This document shows positions 33,895-42,006 of a stretch of DNA of 64,000 nucleotides, piece by piece; position 1 is the stretch's first letter; every line of letters begins with the position of its first letter. Under the pieces are notes generated by a model. It was not told where the DNA came from. It did no database searches and saw only the letters and a list, made by a program, of their open reading frames with translations. The translations under genes were made by a program, and so were the position numbers. The DNA is from DASTSN01 sp035549175 (GTDB lineage: Bacteria; Bacteroidota; Bacteroidia; Chitinophagales; Chitinophagaceae): the NCBI GenBank assembly GCA_035549175.1, contig DASZRL010000099.1:1-64000 (forward strand). The letters run 5' to 3'.

Positions 33895-34797
33895 TTAATA
33901 CCTGCCGCCCGGAAGTCCGTTTTCGGTTAAGATTTTCAATACATGATATTTGTCTTCGGCTTTAAAGTGGCGGACTATTTCGCTTATGTATCCCCTAACT
34001 GTAATCTCTTTTAAACTAATATTCTCGGCGATATCCTTATTCCTAGAATTGGAATTGCTCATTAACACCTGGATTACCTGTTTCTTTTTTCTTGGCAGCT
34101 CATTCCAGAGCTTGAGCACTTCGGGGTCTGCGGCACTCTCGTTTTGTTCTTCGACGCTTTTGGGAGGATCTGCGATTTTATCATCATCAAGGAATTCACC
34201 GGTATTTCCGCCTCTGCCGGTTGGTAAAGTGTCAGGCGAATCTGAAAAATCTAACAATCTTTCCATCCCCCCTTTTTCTTGTAAATAAAGTTCAAGCCTC
34301 CTGCATGCTACTCCCCGGCTTGCTTCCAAAAGAGCAACTGTAAGAAGGTTTTTGTCATGCAATGAGGCAAACTTTGCCTCAAGGTGATAATCTTTTCTCA
34401 ATTCTGCGCTGTATCCGATGTTGAAATAAACATGATCCGGGCTGGCCACTTTAACGCGGATGTCATTTATTTCAGCGGCCACCAAGTCTTCCTTTTCAGG
34501 GCGGGATAAACAAAGGCTTAATCTGCGTTTTAAGGAATCTGTCAATGATTCAAAACTCGCCTGGGAGTAAGCAAATACGAATGGCTTAATGAAGAAACGA
34601 AGTTCAGGAGTTGTGTTTGGGTATAAATAAACGTCACAAAAACTCTCGCCCGAAAATATCTTTACTGGAAAGGAGATTCCCTCCAGTCCAGGCCACATTA
34701 AAGATACCACCAGTCTTATTCTTGTCGAATAGTCTGCCTTTGAATAATTCTCAAAGAATTCAGAGGAGACTTCAATTCTGTTTGTAACTTCGTTCAT
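33895..34797 (-). CDS. Island regulator with C-terminal LuxR-type HTH
   Basis: 300 residues. The first 180 residues form a domain I do not recognise (beta-rich: IRLVVSLMWPGLEGISFPVK, VYFNIGYSAEL). After an acidic linker (about 195-225), residues about 228-295 form a LuxR/GerE-like HTH: LWNELPRKKKQVIQVLM, RNKDIAENISLKEITVRGYISEIV and a final helix. It probably senses a signal with the N-terminal domain and controls the excision and replication genes just downstream. The region is A+T-rich compared with the backbone. It could be the element's switch between quiescence and induction. Confidence 0.65.
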   Translation of the reverse strand: MNEVTNRIEVSSEFFENYSKADYSTRIRLVVSLMWPGLEGISFPVKIFSGESFCDVYLYPNTTPELRFFIKPFVFAYSQASFESLTDSLKRRLSLCLSRPEKEDLVAAEINDIRVKVASPDHVYFNIGYSAELRKDYHLEAKFASLHDKNLLTVALLEASRGVACRRLELYLQEKGGMERLLDFSDSPDTLPTGRGGNTGEFLDDDKIADPPKSVEEQNESAADPEVLKLWNELPRKKKQVIQVLMSNSNSRNKDIAENISLKEITVRGYISEIVRHFKAEDKYHVLKILTENGLPGGRY

Positions 34798-34891
34798 TGT
34801 CTTTCGTCATATTTTTCCCTCTGTCACCGCAAATGGCAGGGGGATTTTTTTACAATTTAGTGCATAACCACATTTTAACGGTTCTCGTCCA

Positions 34892-35314
34892 CTAATTCGG
34901 ATTGTGTAGGGAGAAAAGTTCGGGTCCTAATGAGTTGGCCACACTCAAGGGCTTCATATCGCTGAATGAACCAAAATACACTCGGTCATTAAGGTCCTGG
35001 ATTCTGCGAAACTCCTTGGCCAATTGTGGGATACCAGGTACAAAGGGATCAAACTTCCGAGTCGCATAAATGTGCTTCCAGGTGGCAGCCAGCAGCCTAT
35101 CAAAATAAAGTGTTCGTAGAGCTTTCTCGGAATCCTCCCCCTTCTTTTTTACCTGTTTAGTGTACTCCTCGATTAAGATTCTCGACTCAGCAGCGAGCCT
35201 CTTCGAATCCTCAGCCAGTTTTCTTGAATGGTCAATTAGCTTCTGGAAATCCAATGGCAAAAGATTGTTTTCGGGCTTAGGAAACGAATAGGAGTGTTTT
35301 TTCTTTCTGGGCAT
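34892..35314 (-). CDS. Small island protein of unknown function, helical and charged
   Basis: 140 residues from the ATG at 35314 (MPRKKKHSYSF). An N-terminal basic tail is followed by a long charged helix (LIDHSRKLAEDSKRLAAESRILIEEYTKQVKKK) and a C-terminal globular part (about 75-140). No signal peptide and no family recognised. Located between the regulator and the gene next to the integrase, in the A+T-rich part of the element. The start upstream at 35434 would overlap the preceding gene and is less likely. Confidence 0.55.
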   Translation of the reverse strand: MPRKKKHSYSFPKPENNLLPLDFQKLIDHSRKLAEDSKRLAAESRILIEEYTKQVKKKGEDSEKALRTLYFDRLLAATWKHIYATRKFDPFVPGIPQLAKEFRRIQDLNDRVYFGSFSDMKPLSVANSLGPELFSLHNPN

Positions 35315-35373
35315 ATAAATTATTTTAATTGAAAGTAGAATTTCATTGGAAAAAATACCTTTTCGATACTTGT

Positions 35374-35817
35374 CTAAGCCACATTTCGTTGAATCGCTAG
35401 GCGGCCGGCACAATTGGTTAACAAAAAAACACAAGCCATGCCATCATAATACAAATGATTAGCTTCTTCAGATAGAAGCCCGTATCTTATTGTGCTTTCA
35501 GAATAGCATTTAACAATGAAGTCAAAAGCATTATTTAAATCTTCGTCATCAAATTTGCCTATTAGATTCTCGACTGCTCCTGCCAACTCTGATTGTATGT
35601 CAGTGCCACTTTTGTAGCACCTAATCCATGCTCCAATTATTGCTTCCTGTATTTCAGCCAGGCTACAAAGAGGTAATTCTTTAGTTTGAAATTGTAATTC
35701 GCCGCTTATATTTCCCAAAACGTGGCCCATGAACTCCAAGAACCTGTCAGGAGACTTTATTCTTGCGACGATTTCGGAAGCTGTTTCTCGATAAATTGCC
35801 AACGATGTGTTTTGCAT
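35374..35817 (-). CDS. Small island protein of unknown function
   Basis: 147 residues, soluble, helix-rich, no signal peptide (MQNTSLAIYRETASEIVARI, then CSLAEIQEAIIGAWIRCYKSG and AFDFIVKCYSESTIRYGLL). I do not recognise it. It follows the integrase gene by 28 bp on the same strand and may be co-transcribed. Its position beside the integrase suits an accessory or regulatory factor but gives no proof. Confidence 0.55.
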   Translation of the reverse strand: MQNTSLAIYRETASEIVARIKSPDRFLEFMGHVLGNISGELQFQTKELPLCSLAEIQEAIIGAWIRCYKSGTDIQSELAGAVENLIGKFDDEDLNNAFDFIVKCYSESTIRYGLLSEEANHLYYDGMACVFLLTNCAGRLAIQRNVA

Positions 35818-35845
35818 AAACTTATTTTTTAATATTAGAAATACA

Positions 35846-37207
35846 TTAAATGGCCTTCAGTTTTACAGAGCTTACCTGCTTACCCCAGGCTTTTTCCATT
35901 ACGAGTTTCTTGCGATGCTCGGTGATATTTACATACCGCTTGAAGCTCTTGTAGTCCTTATGGCCGGTAATGCTCATCACCTCCTCGGCGCTCATTCCCT
36001 TCTCCAAGGAGAGGGTGGCGAAGGTTTTCCGGCCAGTGTGGACCCCAATCAGCTGGTGTTTTAGATAAGTTTTCGTTTCCCGCTTGGATCCCCGATATCG
36101 GACGATCTCTATAGGTTCATTGATTCCGGCAAGCTCGCAAAGCCCGGGATGGTGGATGGTATTGCCATCCTCGTCCTTTTGGTCCCATCCCTTGAGGTAT
36201 TGGTTGGCCTTCTGGTTGGAAATTACAGGCAGTGGCCGGAGTGATCCCTGGTATTTTTTGAGGATGGCGGAGGAATAACCGTTCAATGGAATTGAGAGGA
36301 TCTGCTTGGTCTTTTTGACGACAATTCGAATCTCGTCATTTTTGATATGCTCCCATTTGAGTTGAGCCAGGTCCGAATACCTGAGCCCTGTGGCGCAGGC
36401 AAAGCAGAATAAATCCCTCACCTTTTCCAGGCGTTTGTTTTGGGACAAGTCCATATTGAAAAGCTGAATAAACTCGTCGTTTGTCAGGGCAATGACTTCA
36501 AGGGATTCGCGTTTTATCTTGAAGTCCTTGTACTTGTCCGGCACCGAGTATCCCTGCACCCGGGCATAATTCAGGAAGGTTTTGATCGTGCTCAGCTGCT
36601 TGGCTACCGTGGTATTGTTCAGTCCTTTTTTATCGATCAGGAAGTTCTGGAAGGCCTGGAAGAATGAATAATCAATCGAGTCAAACGTGACGGTTCGCTT
36701 TGTCGCCCTGCAGAAGTCTTCCAGGTGGTTCTTCACCGACTTGTAGACGGTCAGGCTGCCCGGCTCCCGGGTGTTTTTGTGATCCTCGATGTATTTGGCC
36801 ATGAACTCGAAGACAACCTTGGAGGAGACTGATTCCTTGGTTTTCGGCCCCAATTCTTCCCGCAGGCGCTCCACAACCATGGCTGAGTCGTAGACGACGC
36901 CATCCAACTCGAATCGATCCTCTATGCGCCTGATTTGCGCTCTTTTTTCAGCCAGATAGGTGTTGAGATCTGAGGCTTCTTTGGCGGTCAGGAAAGCCTC
37001 ATAATTAAGCCCAGGGGCCAGCCTTTTGGCCGCCTTCTTATCCAGGTAAACGGCCCGTTGGTTTCCAATTTCCCAGCAATGATGAAGGACTTTCTTGCCT
37101 GTATTGAGGTATTTGCGCTTCCCGCGGACCTGGTAATTGAGTAGGATAGGGGCCCGGCCGTATTCATCGGCCTTGTTGGAGCGCAGCTCGAAGCGGACTG
37201 TTCCCAT
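35846..37207 (-). CDS. int: Tyrosine integrase of the element
   Basis: 453 residues. An N-terminal arm-binding domain (GTVRFELRSNKADEYGRAPI) is followed by a core-binding SAM-like domain (about 140-230) and the catalytic domain. Catalytic residues are readable: Arg276 (TGLRYSDL), His390 and Arg393 (HTGRKTF), His416 (TGHKDY) and the nucleophile Tyr425 (KRYVNI). It joins the element to the tRNA-Ser 3' end. The gene starts 176 bp inside the attR core and points into the element. The ORF is complete, so the element may still be able to move. Confidence 0.93.
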   Translation of the reverse strand: MGTVRFELRSNKADEYGRAPILLNYQVRGKRKYLNTGKKVLHHCWEIGNQRAVYLDKKAAKRLAPGLNYEAFLTAKEASDLNTYLAEKRAQIRRIEDRFELDGVVYDSAMVVERLREELGPKTKESVSSKVVFEFMAKYIEDHKNTREPGSLTVYKSVKNHLEDFCRATKRTVTFDSIDYSFFQAFQNFLIDKKGLNNTTVAKQLSTIKTFLNYARVQGYSVPDKYKDFKIKRESLEVIALTNDEFIQLFNMDLSQNKRLEKVRDLFCFACATGLRYSDLAQLKWEHIKNDEIRIVVKKTKQILSIPLNGYSSAILKKYQGSLRPLPVISNQKANQYLKGWDQKDEDGNTIHHPGLCELAGINEPIEIVRYRGSKRETKTYLKHQLIGVHTGRKTFATLSLEKGMSAEEVMSITGHKDYKSFKRYVNITEHRKKLVMEKAWGKQVSSVKLKAI

Positions 37208-37253
37208 GATTCAGAGGTTTGTAACAGGGTACAAGTTACATGAATTCCCTGGA

Positions 37254-37277
37254 GGTGGCAACTTTGGTGGCAATTTT
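37254..37277 (+). repeat. Right arm-type repeat: GGTGGC pair, 12-bp period
   Basis: GGTGGCAACTTT followed by GGTGGCAATTTT, 105 bp inside the attR core and 46 bp before the integrase start. Same orientation and period as the left-end pair. It may also act as the integrase gene operator. Confidence 0.55.
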
Positions 37278-37382
37278 ATTTGTCAACAGGTTGCGCTATT
37301 TTTAGCCGGGTTGTGTTTAAAATCCTTGATTGGCGGCTATTTCAGGGTGTAAGGCAAAAATGAGGAAAACCCAAAAATCAAA

Positions 37383-37405
37383 GGTTCGAATCCCTCTCTC
37401 TCCGC
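37383..37405 (+). repeat. attR core: 23-bp direct repeat of the tRNA-Ser 3' end
   Basis: Perfect copy of 24450-24472. No tRNA 5' part precedes it, so it marks the right boundary of the element. Confidence 0.93.
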
Positions 37406-37409
37406 TGCA

Positions 37410-37440
37410 CGGGAGATTTGAAAAAGTCTCCCGCTTTTTT
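37410..37440 (+). terminator. Displaced terminator of tRNA-Ser(UGA)
   Basis: CGGGAGA / TCTCCCG stem with a 10-nt loop and a CTTTTTT tail, 4 bp after the attR core. At this spacing it is best explained as the original terminator of the tRNA gene, now 12.9 kb away from it. Confidence 0.8.
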
Positions 37441-38023
37441 GTTAATTTCCTAACTGTTGCCCTGTACTACATACCTGTTATGTGCTTTTATTTTATCGTT
37501 TTCTGGGTTCGATTATACAAGTTTTGCTAGGCCATTAAATTATTGATATTCTGATGGCAAATAAATCTTCAATATAGTTGCGAACGGGTATCGATTTTAG
37601 TTATTCTAATTGCTCTTATAAAAGTGTACTGGCTTTCCTTATAAGACTCTTCAAAAGAGATTCGTACAATAACCTTGGCGATTAATTCAAAAAAACGGTT
37701 TCCTCTTTGTTAAATGAGGGTTCATTTGTGTCCTTTCTTTGATAATTGTTTTCCATATTTATCGTAAAAGAATACATTTCACTTTTAAAAAGGCATAGTG
37801 TACACAAAAAATATTAAATCATGCGCAAGCTGGATACAGCATGGACACTCCAAATACCTGCAAATAAGAAAGGACGTACTAGACATTGGCCAGTCTGAAA
37901 TAGAACGGCTCGTTAAATGAGCTGGGGTTGAGCCTTCTTGACGCAAAAAGGCTAGATATTAGGTTGTTTGCTAAGTTTATTAAAAGTGATTTTTTGCAAA
38001 AATTATCAAAAATTGATACGTTT
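37441..38023. other. A+T-rich stretch without a recognisable gene
   Basis: 583 bp just outside attR. Only short frames are open (for example 37831-37908, 25 codons) and none looks like a known protein. Composition differs strongly from the GC-rich backbone. It probably is debris of older insertions at the same tRNA site. Confidence 0.6.
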
Positions 38024-38045
38024 TGCCAAAGTTTGCACTTTGGCA
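38024..38045. promoter_or_regulatory. Palindrome TGCCAAAG-N6-CTTTGGCA before the AbiEi remnant
   Basis: Perfect 8-bp arms with a 6-bp centre, directly before the first codons of the antitoxin-like remnant. AbiEi antitoxins repress their own promoter through inverted repeats, so this is a candidate operator. Confidence 0.5.
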
Positions 38046-38409
38046 GACTATTCTTTACTAAGTGATTGGGTGGAAAGGCTTGCACCAAATGGCAGGTATT
38101 CTTTTAGCCCCAACGAGGTGAGAAATGGCCTTGCCATTGATACCGAGGCAGACTTTAAACTGAAGCTAACAAGGTTAGTGGGTAAAAAGAAAATAATAAC
38201 CGTATATAAAGGATATTACTAAATCATTACTTCTCAATTTGTTTCCGGAGGCATATTGCCCGCCTGCATTGTTTATTGACGGCCTGACGAAGTTTTGGGA
38301 AGGACCTTACTAGGTTGGCCTACAGTATGCTGCTGCATTTCATAGTGCAGCACATCAGCCACCGCAGGAATAATTTTCTATTTCACCAGATCCACAGGAG
38401 GCCGACATG
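38046..38409 (+). pseudogene. Decayed AbiEi-type antitoxin (type IV toxin-antitoxin)
   Basis: Frame 1 reads SDWVERLAPNGRYSFSPNEV ... FKLKLTRLVGKKKIITVYKGYY and then a TAA at 38220. This is the winged-helix start of AbiEi-type antitoxins. Past the stop the same frame reads on to GGILP; after an apparent one-base insertion near 38262 the next frame gives PALFIDGLTKFWEGPY, a TAG (38311), VGLQYAAAFHSAAHQPPQE and a TAA (38371), matching the following part of the family. So one ancestral gene carries at least three stops and a frameshift. No AbiEii toxin gene follows; the desaturase gene begins instead. Confidence 0.75.
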
Positions 38410-38422
38410 GTATGGAGTAAAG

Positions 38423-39445
38423 TTACTTAGGAATGGAAGGAAAATATTTTTTCAGAAATTCCTTCTTTGAATCGTGATAGGAGGAGACCATACCGAGTTT
38501 ATACAGGGAATATATGTATATCCAGGCAAGGTCAACCTGACATGGTAAAAAGCCGGCACGGGCACTACCGGGAAATAAATGGTGGTTATTGTGCCATTCC
38601 CCGGTTAGTAAACCGGGCCGGGTCTGATTAATTGATAAATTGCTCCTGTCGAAATCTACTCCATCGATGTGTTTTTCCTTTCCTTTGGCATGACCGGTGT
38701 AATTAAAGGCGCGGACCAAAACAAACCACAGCATGGCGGCAGTGAACAGCGCGGTAACGAGGGCAGGGCCTCCCAGCACATAGAGTACGGTACCCCAGAA
38801 AGCCCAGTTAAGTAGCCAGGTAACTAGGGTGTACCGGGGATTTGCTATCGAACCCCATTTTAAATATTCCTGGTAGGTATTAATGTGCACGCCGGTATGC
38901 CGCATGAAACCGGCGACTCTCTCATATTCTTTTTCTGATAATTCTTTTGAAATAGTCTGATGATTAAACTCGGCGAGCATGCAATAGAGTAAACCGGCTC
39001 TTGAATTATACGGGTCACCGGGCTGGTCAGGCTTGGCGTGATGCACGTGATGGGAAACCACATAAATTTCCTCAGGAAGTGTTTTGATAACCAGGTGTTG
39101 CGTAAGAAAACGCCAAACCGGGTGGCTAAATGTAAAGGCCTTGTGCGTGCAGTACCGGTGAAACCAGATGGTGCCGTGTGTGCCCATAATGATCGTGCTG
39201 TAAACCAGAATGATAATCAGAAGCTGCCAGGAAAAATATCGGGTAATAAAGAGATACATAAATGGAACGATCGATACCATTAAAAGCAAACTGATTGTGG
39301 AAACCCAGTTTTTTCGGGAGCCGAAGATATTAACCCGGTTACCTGCCTCCTTAAATAACTGGCCCGACGTGGGTATCACCAGCTCCCCATGCTGATTTTC
39401 CCATCCGTAGGACGGTTTTTGAAGTATCTTATCAATAAATGCCAT
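38423..39445 (-). CDS. Acyl-CoA (delta-9 type) fatty-acid desaturase
   Basis: 340 residues with four or more membrane spans. The three histidine boxes of membrane desaturases are present: HRYCTH (96-101), HHVHH (132-136) and HNNHH near 288-292 (in GEWHNNHHLFPG). These eight His bind a di-iron centre that introduces a double bond into acyl chains and so keeps membranes fluid in the cold. Electron donors would be ferredoxin or cytochrome b5-like proteins encoded elsewhere. Isolated on the minus strand, next to a cold-shock-domain gene. Confidence 0.9.
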   Translation of the reverse strand: MAFIDKILQKPSYGWENQHGELVIPTSGQLFKEAGNRVNIFGSRKNWVSTISLLLMVSIVPFMYLFITRYFSWQLLIIILVYSTIIMGTHGTIWFHRYCTHKAFTFSHPVWRFLTQHLVIKTLPEEIYVVSHHVHHAKPDQPGDPYNSRAGLLYCMLAEFNHQTISKELSEKEYERVAGFMRHTGVHINTYQEYLKWGSIANPRYTLVTWLLNWAFWGTVLYVLGGPALVTALFTAAMLWFVLVRAFNYTGHAKGKEKHIDGVDFDRSNLSINQTRPGLLTGEWHNNHHLFPGSARAGFLPCQVDLAWIYIYSLYKLGMVSSYHDSKKEFLKKYFPSIPK

Positions 39446-39514
39446 ACGATACGATTATGTTTAGCAGAGCATGGGACGGTTGAAGGATGGGAAGCAGGTT
39501 TCGGGCTTATACCC

Positions 39515-39970
39515 TTATTCAGTGGTTTTCCGGATCTGTACGGCATTCAGGCCCCGGGGACCTCTTTCCACCTGGAAGGTAACCGTGTTGGATTCATCAA
39601 GGGGCTCCAGGGCGGCATTGACATGAAAAAAGATTCGCTCGCGGGTTATATGATCACTGATAAATCCGAATCCTCTGGCTTTATTGAATGTGGAAATTAT
39701 GCCGGTTCTCACGGAGAATGGCGATGATGATTCTTGTTTTGGAACGCCGATCTGGATCTCTTCAACCGGGATGCTTTTTTTATTTCGGGGATCCGGAGGC
39801 GTATCAGACAGGTTGCCGTTTTCATCGAGGTACGCGATCATGCCCTCGAGGTTATTGCCATTACGCTTACTGGCTTTTCGGTCGTCCATTTTTTGCTTCT
39901 TTTCCTGCTGGAGCTTCAGGCGCTTCTTTTCCTTCTCTTTTTTTAAAAATGTTTCTCTTGATTTGGCCAT
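39515..39970 (-). CDS. Cold-shock-domain protein with basic N-terminal extension
   Basis: 151 residues. The C-terminal part (about 87-150) is a cold-shock domain: GIISTFNKARGFGFISD with RNP1 and ERIFFHVNA with RNP2. In front lie 85 residues: a Lys/Glu/Gln-rich helix (ETFLKKEKEKKRLKLQQEKK) and a flexible linker. Cold-shock domains bind single-stranded RNA or DNA and melt RNA structure. The long charged extension is found in a subgroup of Bacteroidota proteins. Same strand as the desaturase, 69 bp upstream of it. Confidence 0.88.
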   Translation of the reverse strand: MAKSRETFLKKEKEKKRLKLQQEKKQKMDDRKASKRNGNNLEGMIAYLDENGNLSDTPPDPRNKKSIPVEEIQIGVPKQESSSPFSVRTGIISTFNKARGFGFISDHITRERIFFHVNAALEPLDESNTVTFQVERGPRGLNAVQIRKTTE

Positions 39971-40334
39971 ACTTCTATAAAATGAGAAGGTGTGTGATTA
40001 CGAATTGAGAAATACCGTTAGTAGAATCAATTACGATGCAGGATAAATCAATAATACTAAAGGCGTATCGAATTCCATAAAGGTACGTCAATCTGCCCGG
40101 TTACAGAAAGATTTGTTCGGCCAGGTGCCTCCCTGTCAAAAATTTAACAGTTTGACACAATAGTTCCCATTTTGGTAGTGAAGAACATCTTTTAATAAAA
40201 TAGACGTACCTTTTGGTGGCTTTCTATCAATCTCCCTGCTTAACAGGGCGGATCTTTTACAGTTACATTTGTTTATCGGCCGCCGAAGGTATTCATAGAG
40301 GGTATTCATCGAATTTTAAAATTGTCGTAACCGT
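39971..40334. other. Divergent promoter region, 364 bp
   Basis: Lies between the minus-strand cold-shock gene and the plus-strand KAS III gene. On the plus strand TACATTTG (40264-40271) fits the -7 consensus and stands 63 bp before the KAS III start; no clear -33 element. No ORF of note. Long 5' leaders before cold-induced genes are common, and the space upstream of 39970 would allow one. Confidence 0.45.
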
Positions 40335-41408
40335 ATGTTGGCTTCCGTTATTACAGGAACTGGTGCGTATATCCCTGGCAGGATTCAGCTAAACCGGGAT
40401 TTCAGCCAGGCTACTTTTTTTCTGGATGGTGGCTTTCTCGTGGATGAGCCGGCAGAGACAACGATTGAGAAATTCCGGAAAATCACAGGAATCAGGGAGC
40501 GACGGTATGTCCACGTACAGGAAGTAGCTTCGGATATAGCGGCGGAAGCGGGCAGGCAGGCCCTCCTGGATAGTGGTTTGGATCCGGAAACGCTTGATCA
40601 GATTGTGGTGGCGCATAATTTTGGGGATATACCATCCGGCAGTGTTCAGACACAGAATGTACCTTCCCTGGCATGCAGGGTTAAGCATTTATTAGGTATA
40701 GCTCGGCCGGCCTGCATTGCGTACGACGTTCTGGTAGGATGCCCCGGCTGGGTTCATTCCCTGATCCAATCCCACGCCTTTTTCCGGGCCGGCATGGCAT
40801 CCAGGGTTCTTTTGGTCGGCACGGAAACCTTATCGCGGGTCGTCGATCCAGCGGATCGGGACAGTATGATATTTGCCGATGGGGCCGGGGCATGCGTCCT
40901 GGAGCAGAAAACTACGGAGCCGGGAGGTCCGGGAATACTTAGTTCCTGTGCGCTGACGCATAGTCTGGAGGAATTTGATTTCATCAGCATGGGAAGATCC
41001 AATAACCCTGCGGTTCAGGACAATACTCTCTACATTAAAATGAAAGGGAGAAAGGTATATGAATATGCCTTGCGGCATGTACCCTCTGCTTTGAAATCCT
41101 GCCTCGATCAGGCAGGGGTTTCTATCGGGCAGGTGAGTAAAATATTACTTCACCAGGCCAATGAGAAGATGGATGAAGAAATAGTAAAACGACTGTTTGC
41201 GTTATACGGGTTGACCCGGGTGCCCGCGGGAATCATGCCGATGAGCATACAATGGCTGGGGAACAGTTCCGTGGCCACGGTTCCTACGCTTTATCATATG
41301 ATCCGAAATGGAGAAATGCCGGAGCATGAAATTTCGGAAGGCGACGTGATCCTTTTTGCTTCGGTGGGCGCCGGCATGAATATTAATGCGGTTTGTTACC
41401 GTGTATAA
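40335..41408 (+). CDS. 3-oxoacyl-ACP synthase III-like enzyme (KAS III / FabH family)
   Basis: 357 residues. The thiolase-fold triad is readable: Cys136 (VGCPGW), His273 (LHQANEKM) and Asn310 (WLGNSS). KAS III enzymes condense an acyl-CoA starter with malonyl-ACP and decide the starter unit (straight or branched). The sequence is longer than FabH (about 320) through an N-terminal insert (about 18-45) and is likely a second, specialised paralog rather than the housekeeping enzyme. It lies in a small block with fatty-acid and RNA-binding genes, which fits a membrane-composition role. Confidence 0.85.
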   Translation: MLASVITGTGAYIPGRIQLNRDFSQATFFLDGGFLVDEPAETTIEKFRKITGIRERRYVHVQEVASDIAAEAGRQALLDSGLDPETLDQIVVAHNFGDIPSGSVQTQNVPSLACRVKHLLGIARPACIAYDVLVGCPGWVHSLIQSHAFFRAGMASRVLLVGTETLSRVVDPADRDSMIFADGAGACVLEQKTTEPGGPGILSSCALTHSLEEFDFISMGRSNNPAVQDNTLYIKMKGRKVYEYALRHVPSALKSCLDQAGVSIGQVSKILLHQANEKMDEEIVKRLFALYGLTRVPAGIMPMSIQWLGNSSVATVPTLYHMIRNGEMPEHEISEGDVILFASVGAGMNINAVCYRV

Positions 41409-41425
41409 TCTTAGATCTTGCTGTT

Positions 41426-41728
41426 ATGGATAATGATGTAGTACATATACTGACCGGTTTCAGGAACCGGGCAGCTAGTATCTCCCAGGCGATTTTTAAG
41501 GATTTTCGGACCAGCGTGAAAAGACTGGATCGGCAAACGGATGAAAACGTATTTCAGCGCTTGCAGGCGAGGTATTTACAAGAATTGGATAAACAACTTC
41601 ACCAGATAGCTGAAAAAACGGTGAAAGAATATAGTCCGTATAGTACGGCTACCAACCTGCATCATGAACTGGCCGGGCAGATCAGCTACCTGCTGGCTGA
41701 GTTCCTTCATAAAGCCAAGTCTATGTAA
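41426..41728 (+). CDS. Small helical protein of unknown function
   Basis: 100 residues from the ATG at 41426, 17 bp after the KAS III stop and probably co-transcribed with it. Entirely helical by pattern (ILTGFRNRAASISQAIFKDF, VFQRLQARYLQELDKQLHQIA), no signal peptide, Cys-free. No family recognised. It ends 8 bp inside the convergent gene that follows. Confidence 0.6.
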   Translation: MDNDVVHILTGFRNRAASISQAIFKDFRTSVKRLDRQTDENVFQRLQARYLQELDKQLHQIAEKTVKEYSPYSTATNLHHELAGQISYLLAEFLHKAKSM

Positions 41729-41990
41729 GGGCGGCGGGCTGAACCTCCAGCCTGGTGAAATCGGTTCCGTTAAAAATCCTTGCCAGGCTCTCATTTTGCG
41801 TTATCCTGTATTCATTTATATAGCCTTCACTGACGATGCGCCATAGATTTTTCCGGCTGAGTTCCCGGTAATCGGCTGCTACAATGAACAATCCTTTTAT
41901 CGGATTTCGGGCTTTGAAGCGGATTTCAAATACCGATCCGGATGAATATTTTCGCTTGATAATATCCTCGATCTGTTCGTACGTCATCAA
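41721..41990 (-). CDS. Small protein of unknown function
   Basis: 89 residues, soluble (MTYEQIEDIIKRKYSSGSVF, then NPIKGLFIVAADYRELSRKNLWRIVSEG). A second ATG directly follows the first. It overlaps the convergent helical-protein gene by 8 bp. No family recognised; base composition and codon use are like the neighbours, and the frame has a plausible fold pattern (helix, strands, helix). Confidence 0.55.
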   Translation of the reverse strand: MMTYEQIEDIIKRKYSSGSVFEIRFKARNPIKGLFIVAADYRELSRKNLWRIVSEGYINEYRITQNESLARIFNGTDFTRLEVQPAALT

Positions 41991-42006
41991 TTAGATTGAA
42001 TGGTTA

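Larger units (their letters stand above)
24450..37405. mobile_element. Integrated element in tRNA-Ser: 12.9-kb satellite-like or reduced prophage island
   Basis: Bounded by perfect 23-bp direct repeats, one of them the 3' end of tRNA-Ser(UGA), with a repeat-to-repeat distance of 12,933 bp. A tyrosine integrase sits 176 bp inside the right end. Contents in transcription order on the minus strand: integrase, two unknowns, HTH regulator, two excisionase-like proteins, replication initiator, helicase loader, small unknowns, tape-measure protein, lipoprotein, barrel protein; one gene (24561-25103) runs the other way. No terminase, portal, capsid, tail tube, lysis, relaxase or type IV secretion gene is visible. 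This composition fits a phage satellite or a deletion-reduced prophage rather than a conjugative element. Confidence 0.9.

Noticed and set aside
24450..37405. Integrative conjugative element or complete prophage
   Set aside because: No relaxase, coupling protein or type IV secretion genes, and no terminase, portal, capsid or lysis genes could be found.
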